Positions 8,274 to 13,027 of a DNA stretch of 13,027 nt are shown here, piece after piece. Numbering within the stretch: position 1 is the first letter of the stretch; each line of letters opens with the position of its first letter. A model generated the notes under the pieces. The model saw only the letters and a list, made by a program, of their open reading frames with translations, was not told the origin of the DNA and ran no database searches. The translations under genes and the position numbers were made by a program. The DNA comes from CAZEHJ01 sp964512485 (GTDB lineage: Bacteria > Bacteroidota > Rhodothermia > Rhodothermales > UBA10348): contig CAZEHJ010000086.1 of NCBI GenBank assembly GCA_964512485.1, positions 1-13,027 on the forward strand. The letters are read 5' to 3'.

Positions 8274-8328
8274 ACGGGAGGCGCACAACATCGGAGACAT
8301 GACCAACAGGGCCGGTCACGACGAAAAT

Positions 8329-9786
8329 CTATTTCCCGAAGTACTTGTCGATCACCCACTGGGGCTGCCAGCGATCAGGATTTCGGTTGAGGTTTGAGTA
8401 GTCGAACACATCGGAGTGAAGCGAATCCACATATAGCGGATGCGGATCGTCCGCTCGATCGTGCTCCGACTCCATGAGGGACATCAGCCTGGCAATGTCG
8501 TCCGAATAGGCAGGATCATCGGCCAGATTGGTTATCTCATAGGGATCGTTTTCCAGATCGAACAACTGCAGCCGATCCAGCTTGGGATAGCGAATGAGCT
8601 TCAACTGACCATCGCGCACGCTTCGGTGGATGTCTTCATAGACGGTATAGAGTACGTCTCTCGGCCCCGCTGCTCCCTCCTCCCAGACGCCTCTCAGGTT
8701 GCCGCCATCGATGCCCTCAGGCAGCGCCATCCCGATCAGATCCGCAATCGTGGGATAGAGATCGTAGAGCATGACGAAGGCATCAGAACTACCAGCCGGA
8801 ATACCCGGCCCGGAAACGATGAGGGGTACGCGGTTGCTGTGTTCGTAGAGGCTCTGTTTACCCATCAGTCCGTGACTACCCAGAGCGAGACCGTTATCGG
8901 CGGCGTAAAAAACGTATGTGTTTTCCCGAAGCCCATGTTCGTCAAGCGTCGCCAGAATATCTCCAACACGAGCATCCATGTGGCTGATGAGGCCATAATA
9001 CTCGGCAATCTGGCTGCGAATGTCTTCTTCGGGCCTTGGCCATGCCGCGAGCTTTTCGTCTCGGCCGGTCATCCATCCATTGTGGAACGGGTGAACTGGT
9101 AAAAAATTGGGAGGGAGCGGAATGTCGGCGTCAGAGACCTCATATCCGGGAGGCGGCGTACGGGGATCGTGAGGCGTGGTGAACGAAACGTAGGCCAGAA
9201 ATGGAGCCGTTGTGTCTGATGTGACGTGATCTCCGATAAAACCGATGGCCGCATCGGCAAACAGATCAGTTGAAAAGCTTTTGTGCTCGATCTCGGTGAA
9301 CTCGCCTTCAGGGGTCATCTGTTGCACGGGTACGGCGTCGTGGTCGCTCATGCCTCCAAAGAAAACGTTGGCCGCATCCGAAAAGCTTTTGGCGAACGAC
9401 TCCCTGCTCTGGTGCCACTTGCCCGTTCCAAACGTGACATAGCCCTCACCTCTCATCTGTTGGGGAAACGTGGTGACCGTGTCCAGTTGGGCATAGACGT
9501 GATAGAGGCTGCGCCCGCTCATCAGCATGGCGCGACTGGGTTGGCACACGGCGCCATGAATCGAACCCATGACGTGAGCGTCCCGAAAGTTGAATCCTGT
9601 GCTCGCCAATTTGTCGAGCGTGGGCGTGCTGACGTATTCATTCCCGTACGCGCCGACTGCGTCGGCTCGCTGGTCATCGGCGAAAATGAACAGAATGTTC
9701 GGCCGCTCGGGAGTTTGATCAGGACCACAGGCCGATAGAGCCATGGCCAGGAACAGGACGGGTATGAGAAATCGCGTGGCGGACAT
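8329..9786 (-). CDS. Sulfatase lipoprotein (formylglycine-dependent, arylsulfatase/choline-sulfatase-like)
   Basis: This 485-aa member of the alkaline-phosphatase superfamily probably hydrolyses sulfate esters of a glycan or small molecule. The signal peptide ends in a lipobox LSAC with Cys20, so the protein should be lipid-anchored. Key residues are visible: the N-terminal metal site 'FADDQRADAVG' (D37, D38), the formylglycine motif C81-Q-P-S-R85, 'GTGKWH' (K123, H125), 'TPHD' (H206), and the second metal site 'ADNG' (D297, N298) with K310. All catalytic positions appear intact, and the length is normal for the family. Activity requires conversion of Cys81 to formylglycine by a maturase (FGE or anSME) that is not encoded in this window. 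The gene stands alone, convergent with the Fic-fold gene and divergent from the repeat-protein gene. No Shine-Dalgarno precedes the ATG. The substrate cannot be inferred from the sequence. Confidence 0.93.
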   Translation of the reverse strand: MSATRFLIPVLFLAMALSACGPDQTPERPNILFIFADDQRADAVGAYGNEYVSTPTLDKLASTGFNFRDAHVMGSIHGAVCQPSRAMLMSGRSLYHVYAQLDTVTTFPQQMRGEGYVTFGTGKWHQSRESFAKSFSDAANVFFGGMSDHDAVPVQQMTPEGEFTEIEHKSFSTDLFADAAIGFIGDHVTSDTTAPFLAYVSFTTPHDPRTPPPGYEVSDADIPLPPNFLPVHPFHNGWMTGRDEKLAAWPRPEEDIRSQIAEYYGLISHMDARVGDILATLDEHGLRENTYVFYAADNGLALGSHGLMGKQSLYEHSNRVPLIVSGPGIPAGSSDAFVMLYDLYPTIADLIGMALPEGIDGGNLRGVWEEGAAGPRDVLYTVYEDIHRSVRDGQLKLIRYPKLDRLQLFDLENDPYEITNLADDPAYSDDIARLMSLMESEHDRADDPHPLYVDSLHSDVFDYSNLNRNPDRWQPQWVIDKYFGK

Positions 9787-9913
9787 AGGGAGTCAGGGTC
9801 GGTGGTTGTCGAGCGCTTTAGGATAGTAGAGATATCGTACCTCTGTTGCCAACCATCCTCCCTCGGTGTCTGTCAAATGGACAAAGCGTAACAATGCGCC
9901 CTTGCATCCGTTA

Positions 9914-9929
9914 TGCTAATATATTAGCA
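9914..9929. promoter_or_regulatory. Perfect 16-bp palindrome upstream of repeat-protein gene
   Basis: TGCTAATATATTAGCA is a perfect 16-bp palindrome without a spacer. It ends 10 nt before the ATG at 9940 and lies in the 153-nt divergent gap to the sulfatase gene. Its size and symmetry suit a binding site for a dimeric regulator. It could also overlap the promoter or ribosome loading site. No -35/-10 pair is convincing nearby. Confidence 0.5.
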
Positions 9930-9939
9930 GTCTCCTTTT

Positions 9940-10977
9940 ATGGAGACCAACCCGCTTACCAGATTCGCTTCCGCCATGAATAACCGCTTTTTCGGTCCTC
10001 TGAGTACGTTTTTTGTCATCGCGCTTCTCTTTGCGCCGGCGACCAGTTTTGCTCAGACGGCCTATTCCTACGCCGATTCGCGCTCTGATCGTGAAGCATT
10101 TCGCATTCATGGCGTGACCAATTCTTTCGTTCAGTCTCTGGTCAAGCTCGGATATGACGATCTGGATGCCGATGAACTGGTCTCTTTCAGGATACACGGT
10201 GTGTCGGCTTCCTACATCGAATCGATGAAGGATCTGGACATGGGTCGACTTTCTGCCGACGATCTGGTCTCCTTCCGCATTCACGGCGTTTCGCCGGGAT
10301 ACGTCAAGGACATGCGTGGTTTGGATCTCGGGCATCTGTCCGCAGATGACCTGGTCTCTTTCAGAATCCACGGAGTAAACGGCAACTTTCTGGCAGAGAT
10401 GGCGGATCTGGGGTTTGACCTCGACGCCGATGACGCCGTCTCCTTCAGGATTCATGGCGTGAGCGAATCGTTCATGCGAGACATGACCAAACTGGGATTC
10501 GAAGATCTTGATGCCGATCAATTGGTCTCGTTCAATATCCACGGAGTCGACGCTGACTTCGTAGCGGAAATGGAAGACATCGGTTTTCCGAATCTGAGCA
10601 GCGATGATCTGATTTCATTCCGCATCCACGGCATCAACGCCCGATTCATGGATGAGATGAACGACCTGGGATTCAAAACGCTCACGCCTGATCAGGCTAT
10701 TCGTCTGCGGATCTACGATGTAGGCAAAAGACATCGGGACCGCATGGAGCGCTACGGCTTGACCGATTTCAGTCCGGACAGACTTGTCGCGATGAAAATG
10801 CTCCGCGTGACCGAACGATTTATCGACAGTCTCAAAGGAGAGAATCTGAGCGAAGATGACATTTACGATATTCTTCAGGACCGTACAGGAAACGACTGGG
10901 TCCGACGAAATAACTATGACTCGGACATGTGGGAAGCCATCACCGGCGTTCTGGAAGACATCACCAGCATGAAATAG
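9940..10977 (+). CDS. Secreted 29-residue 'SFRIHGV' tandem-repeat protein
   Basis: This 345-aa protein has a signal peptide whose core is about residues 21-34, with cleavage near 'SFAQ' (36-39). The in-frame ATG at 9976 (codon 13) would give a shorter, more typical signal peptide, so the start is uncertain. From about residue 50 the protein is an array of about nine units. The consensus is D-x-L-V-S-F-R-I-H-G-V followed by F/Y, M, L-G-[FY] and D-L-x-A-D, with a period of 29 residues (28 in the fourth unit). Units 1-7 are well conserved; units 8-9 (about 249-303) drift, and a non-repeat tail of about 40 residues follows. Similar repeats occur beside M56/BlaR1-like peptidase domains in other bacteria (from memory), but no peptidase or membrane part is present here. 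Function is unknown; a periplasmic or extracellular helical-repeat binding role is a guess. A strong terminator follows. Confidence 0.88.
   Translation: METNPLTRFASAMNNRFFGPLSTFFVIALLFAPATSFAQTAYSYADSRSDREAFRIHGVTNSFVQSLVKLGYDDLDADELVSFRIHGVSASYIESMKDLDMGRLSADDLVSFRIHGVSPGYVKDMRGLDLGHLSADDLVSFRIHGVNGNFLAEMADLGFDLDADDAVSFRIHGVSESFMRDMTKLGFEDLDADQLVSFNIHGVDADFVAEMEDIGFPNLSSDDLISFRIHGINARFMDEMNDLGFKTLTPDQAIRLRIYDVGKRHRDRMERYGLTDFSPDRLVAMKMLRVTERFIDSLKGENLSEDDIYDILQDRTGNDWVRRNNYDSDMWEAITGVLEDITSMK
10121..10849 (+). repeat. In-gene tandem repeat array, 87-nt period
   Basis: The coding sequence repeats with an 87-nt period (one unit 84 nt). The protein motif is conserved, but codons at the same positions differ between units: the RIHGV stretch, for example, is written differently in nearly every copy. 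This indicates old duplications kept by selection on the protein, not a recent DNA-level expansion. Confidence 0.75.
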
Positions 10978-11002
10978 CCAACTGCAAGCTCGACAGATAG
11001 AA

Positions 11003-11038
11003 GAAAAGCGGCATCAACAGAGGTTGATGCCGCTTTTC
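11003..11038. terminator. Strong bidirectional intrinsic terminator
   Basis: A perfect 16-bp inverted repeat, GAAAAGCGGCATCAAC with loop AGAG and its complement, ends in a TTTT stretch on either strand (A-rich on the 5' arm, T-rich on the 3' arm). It lies 25 nt after the repeat-protein stop and 43 nt from the stop of the convergent gene at 11082. It should end transcription from both sides. Confidence 0.92.
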
Positions 11039-11081
11039 CAGTTTATACGCGGATCCGCGACCGACTCAGTCAGGTCGTCTT

Positions 11082-11435
11082 CTAACGCTCGAAGCCCACC
11101 ATCAGCGGGAAATATTTAACGCCTAGCGTATCGAGCGCACCGCGAGCTTCAGCGCTCACTGACCCCAGCACTTCAAACCGTGTGATGGGAGCGATTGCCA
11201 ACAGTTCTGGCAGCGAAGGTCCTACGTTTCCAAGATGATGCAGCAGCGCTTCTGAGCTCGCAAACGTCTCCTGCAGCAGGCAGATGCTGCCTTCCTCCGC
11301 ACGATACCATTGATACCCAAGCGTATCCGGCTCATTGGCCTCAGTTGCTGCCGTGTATGCACGCGCTTTGGATTCAAATTCTTCACTCTTTCCGTCCGCG
11401 ATAGTGAACTGGATGAGATACGATACTTTGCTCAT
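11082..11435 (-). CDS. Putative ABM-family (antibiotic biosynthesis monooxygenase-like) protein
   Basis: This 117-aa protein has no export signal. It starts with a beta strand (VSYLIQFTIADGKSEEFESKA) and continues with 'EPDTLGYQWYRAEEGSICLLQETFASSEALLHHL' (about 35-67). This is the usual ABM pattern: exposed strand with 'Y.w', a strand ending in E-x-[FY], then a helix with 'H'. Such proteins form dimeric alpha/beta barrels, and members range from true quinone-forming monooxygenases to proteins of unknown function; no substrate can be inferred. It may be a distant relative of the 124-aa protein at 395-769, which has a similar 'ETY...H' segment. No Shine-Dalgarno precedes the ATG at 11435. It shares the terminator at 11003-11038 and is divergent from the 94-aa orphan. 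Confidence 0.8.
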   Translation of the reverse strand: MSKVSYLIQFTIADGKSEEFESKARAYTAATEANEPDTLGYQWYRAEEGSICLLQETFASSEALLHHLGNVGPSLPELLAIAPITRFEVLGSVSAEARGALDTLGVKYFPLMVGFER

Positions 11436-11604
11436 GGGGAATTCAGGTCTTGATTGGTTGGGTTGGAGGCCGAGAAGGTCTCGTTTTCAATTTGTAGCGC
11501 TCCGACTATCGTCGTTACACTTTGTTCTGTCCTAAAATTCTGCAACATAGCGGAGCGTTTCTGGTGTCATTCCATAAATCGCCTGAATACAATACTTTGC
11601 AGTT

Positions 11605-11889
11605 ATGAGCGCCGCTCCATCGCCATATTCCTCAAAGCAAGTCAAGGCCAGCGCGTCCTTTACTTATCGTGAAGTCACGCTCATTCTCTACAAGGCCGCC
11701 GAACTTCAGGAGGGCACGTGGTGGCTTCGCTCGGCCAGACTTGCCATGCGCTCGCAGGACAGATCCATTGATGCTTACTCGTTGGCCGACATCGAGAAGC
11801 TGGCAGTCGAAATGAGCATCGAGCCCAAACACATCAGACAAGCAGCCGCCGAGATCAGCCGGGGCGTGCAGTTTTGGGACGCCACTTGA
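11605..11889 (+). CDS. Small conserved-looking protein of unknown function
   Basis: This 94-aa protein has no signal peptide or membrane segment. After a short polar, Ser-rich N-terminus it reads 'FTYREVTLILYKAAELQ' (19-35). The end reads 'YSLADIEKLAVEMSIEPKHIRQAAAEI' (about 58-84), two helical segments. The pattern F-T-x-R-E-V-x-x-I-L then S-L-x-[ED]-[IL]-x-x-[IL]-A-x-E-x-x-I-x-P-x-x-[IV]-x-x-A-A-x-E-[IL] resembles a short helical module I associate with N-termini of otherwise unrelated proteins in several phyla. Here it stands alone. No Shine-Dalgarno precedes the ATG. It is flanked by an ABM-like gene on the other strand and a propeller gene 195 nt downstream. It is probably a real gene because its codon pattern and amino-acid mix match the neighbours, but its function is unknown. 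Confidence 0.7.
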   Translation: MSAAPSPYSSKQVKASASFTYREVTLILYKAAELQEGTWWLRSARLAMRSQDRSIDAYSLADIEKLAVEMSIEPKHIRQAAAEISRGVQFWDAT

Positions 11890-11947
11890 TATCCTGTGTT
11901 TGACTACGAAGGTGATTCAGGAAGCCGGACAGGGACAACTCTCCTCA

Positions 11948-11979
11948 TTGCCATTTACGGTAACTTCTTCTTATATAAT
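11948..11979 (+). promoter_or_regulatory. Possible sigma-70-like promoter of the propeller gene
   Basis: TTGCCA (11948-11953) is followed after 17 nt by TTATAT (11971-11976), and a perfect TATAAT sits at 11974-11979. The -35 is optimally spaced for the first and 20 nt from the second. The element lies about 105 nt before the ATG at 12085, in the 195-nt gap after the 94-aa gene. Bacteroidota often use a different consensus, so this is tentative. Confidence 0.35.
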
Positions 11980-12084
11980 TAGATAACCCGCTCCTATCGA
12001 CTTTGTTGGTCGATTTCCGCCTACCCAGGGACTCTGATGCATTTCGGATAAGTCGTCGGAGTTCTCACTCCAATCCCATTCGTG

Positions 12085-13027
12085 ATGAAATACTTCTACC
12101 CGCGCGCACTCAGTGTGCTGCTGTTGTCGCTCCTGTCTACTTCTCTCTTCCTATTCGATACACAGGCACAAGACCTGTATGTCAGCAATGAAGGAAATTC
12201 TACCGTCTCTAGAGTTGATGGCACATCCGGCGCAAATCTCGGAGTTTTTGCCTCCGGAATCGGTGCCTACACCGAAGGCCTGGATTTTGGCGCCGATGGA
12301 CATCTGTATGTCACCTCCTACGGTGGAGACAAAGTTCAGCGTTTTGACGGCTCTACCGGTGCATTCATTGACGATTTCGTCCCCAACACTGCAGCTGCGC
12401 AACAGGTTGGTCTTCTTTTCGGACCGAATGGAAATCTTTTCGTGGCCAGCCGCAGCCCGGCAGGAATTCACGAATATGATGCGACCACAGGCGCGTACCT
12501 GGGTGCATTTACCTCGGGAGGATCCTATTCGCTTCCTGACTTCTTCCACTTCGGCGCCGATGGATATCTCTACGTTGCAAGTCGAGGAACCCACCAGGTC
12601 GTGCGCTATGATGGAACGACTGGCGCTTTCGTGGACGTTTTTGTGCCAGCAGGATCAGGAGGAATGAATACCCCAGAAGGACTCCGACACATGGCCGGAG
12701 GCGATTTGCTGGTCGTGAGTCGCGGCACGACTAATATCCTGCGTTACGACGGTACTACCGGTGCGTTCATCGGTGTGTTCGTCCCCAACACAGATTTGAG
12801 CAACCCTTTCGGAATCGAATTCGGTCCGGATGGACACCTCTACGTTGCCAACTATGGCAATGACACCGTGACCAAGCATGATGGTACGACTGGAGCATCA
12901 ATGGGGACGTTTGCCACGGGATTCAATAATCCGACCTCCCTGACGTGGGGCGGTGGTGGTCCCACGACACAAGTATTTGAAAGCGACGGAACAGAAGACA
13001 CATGGGATCCGATATTCCCCCCTTCTG
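12085..13027 (+). CDS. Secreted NHL/Vgb-like six-blade beta-propeller protein, N-terminal part (3' end outside window)
   Basis: An open frame of 314 codons starts with ATG at 12085 and runs without a stop to the window edge. A signal peptide covers about residues 1-29 (core VLLLSLLSTSLFLF, cleavage near 'AQA'). Six propeller blades follow, at about 30-54, 72-98, 117-143, 161-187, 207-233 and 251-277. Each carries 'F-G-x-D/N-G-x-L-[YF]-V' and later 'R-Y-D-G-T-T-G-A-F'. This is typical of secreted NHL or virginiamycin-B-lyase-like propellers. The blades end near residue 285, followed by a Gly-rich linker (GGGG, 289-292) and 'VFESDGTEDTWDP', the start of another domain. A C-terminal sorting domain beyond the edge would be usual for Bacteroidota but cannot be seen. 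It probably binds protein or polysaccharide outside the cell; no catalytic residues are recognised. The GTG just before the ATG is an alternative start. Confidence 0.88.
   Translation, partial: MKYFYPRALSVLLLSLLSTSLFLFDTQAQDLYVSNEGNSTVSRVDGTSGANLGVFASGIGAYTEGLDFGADGHLYVTSYGGDKVQRFDGSTGAFIDDFVPNTAAAQQVGLLFGPNGNLFVASRSPAGIHEYDATTGAYLGAFTSGGSYSLPDFFHFGADGYLYVASRGTHQVVRYDGTTGAFVDVFVPAGSGGMNTPEGLRHMAGGDLLVVSRGTTNILRYDGTTGAFIGVFVPNTDLSNPFGIEFGPDGHLYVANYGNDTVTKHDGTTGASMGTFATGFNNPTSLTWGGGGPTTQVFESDGTEDTWDPIFPPS

Noticed and set aside
8440..9102. Plus-strand open frame of 220 codons inside the sulfatase gene
   Set aside because: It is antisense to an intact sulfatase with all catalytic residues and has no recognisable domain.
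9916..10542. Minus-strand open frame of 208 codons opposite the IHGV repeats
   Set aside because: Its apparent repeats are only the complement of the sense-strand repeat array. It has no signal peptide or known motif.
12113..12667. Plus-strand open frame of 184 codons in another frame over the propeller gene
   Set aside because: The frame starting at 12085 carries the signal peptide and all six blades without interruption. The other frame has no blade motif and is a shadow, not evidence of a frameshift.
1..13027. CRISPR array, tRNA/rRNA, transposase or integrase
   Set aside because: No short direct-repeat/spacer pattern, tRNA-like cloverleaf, or mobile-element protein was seen. The only tandem repeats are coding and in frame.

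Overview
This 13 kb window holds ten protein-coding genes and no RNA genes, CRISPR array or recognisable mobile element. The gene content suggests a free-living, probably marine or polymer-degrading member of the Bacteroidota/Rhodothermota group. The reasons are several exported proteins of types common there (a VPS10/BNR-propeller protein, carboxypeptidase-like regulatory domain proteins, a sulfatase lipoprotein and an NHL-type propeller), moderate GC, and almost no Shine-Dalgarno sequences before the start codons. The taxonomic placement is inference.

Layout. Positions 1-324 (+) are the 3' end of a class I SAM-dependent methyltransferase, closed by a perfect 12-bp hairpin (344-370) that it shares with a convergent gene. 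Positions 395-6526 are a run of four minus-strand genes. In transcription order they are a 1082-aa exported VPS10/BNR-repeat protein (6526-3278), two tandem paralogues of an exported carboxypeptidase-regulatory-like family (3242-2088 and 2041-866), and a small dimeric alpha/beta-barrel-like protein (769-395). The first three are separated by only 35 and 46 nt and are probably one operon. An AT-rich divergent region (6527-6797) separates them from a plus-strand Fic-fold protein with a winged-helix N-terminus (6798-8201), whose Fic motif carries Gln where the catalytic His normally sits. A convergent sulfatase lipoprotein follows (9786-8329).

Positions 9940-10977 (+) encode a secreted protein made almost entirely of 29-residue 'SFRIHGV' repeats. 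A perfect 16-bp palindrome lies 10 bp before its first ATG, and a strong bidirectional hairpin terminator (11003-11038) follows. A convergent small ABM-type protein (11435-11082), a 94-aa orphan (11605-11889) and the start of a secreted six-blade propeller protein running off the right edge (12085-13027) complete the window.

Working together: most products carry Sec or lipoprotein signals and would act at the envelope or outside the cell, in peptide, glycan or sulfate-ester handling and surface recognition. I see no convincing new multi-gene defence or biosynthetic system. The items most worth a second look are the His-less Fic protein, the stand-alone IHGV-repeat protein with its palindrome, and the duplicated regulatory-domain pair behind the VPS10/BNR gene.
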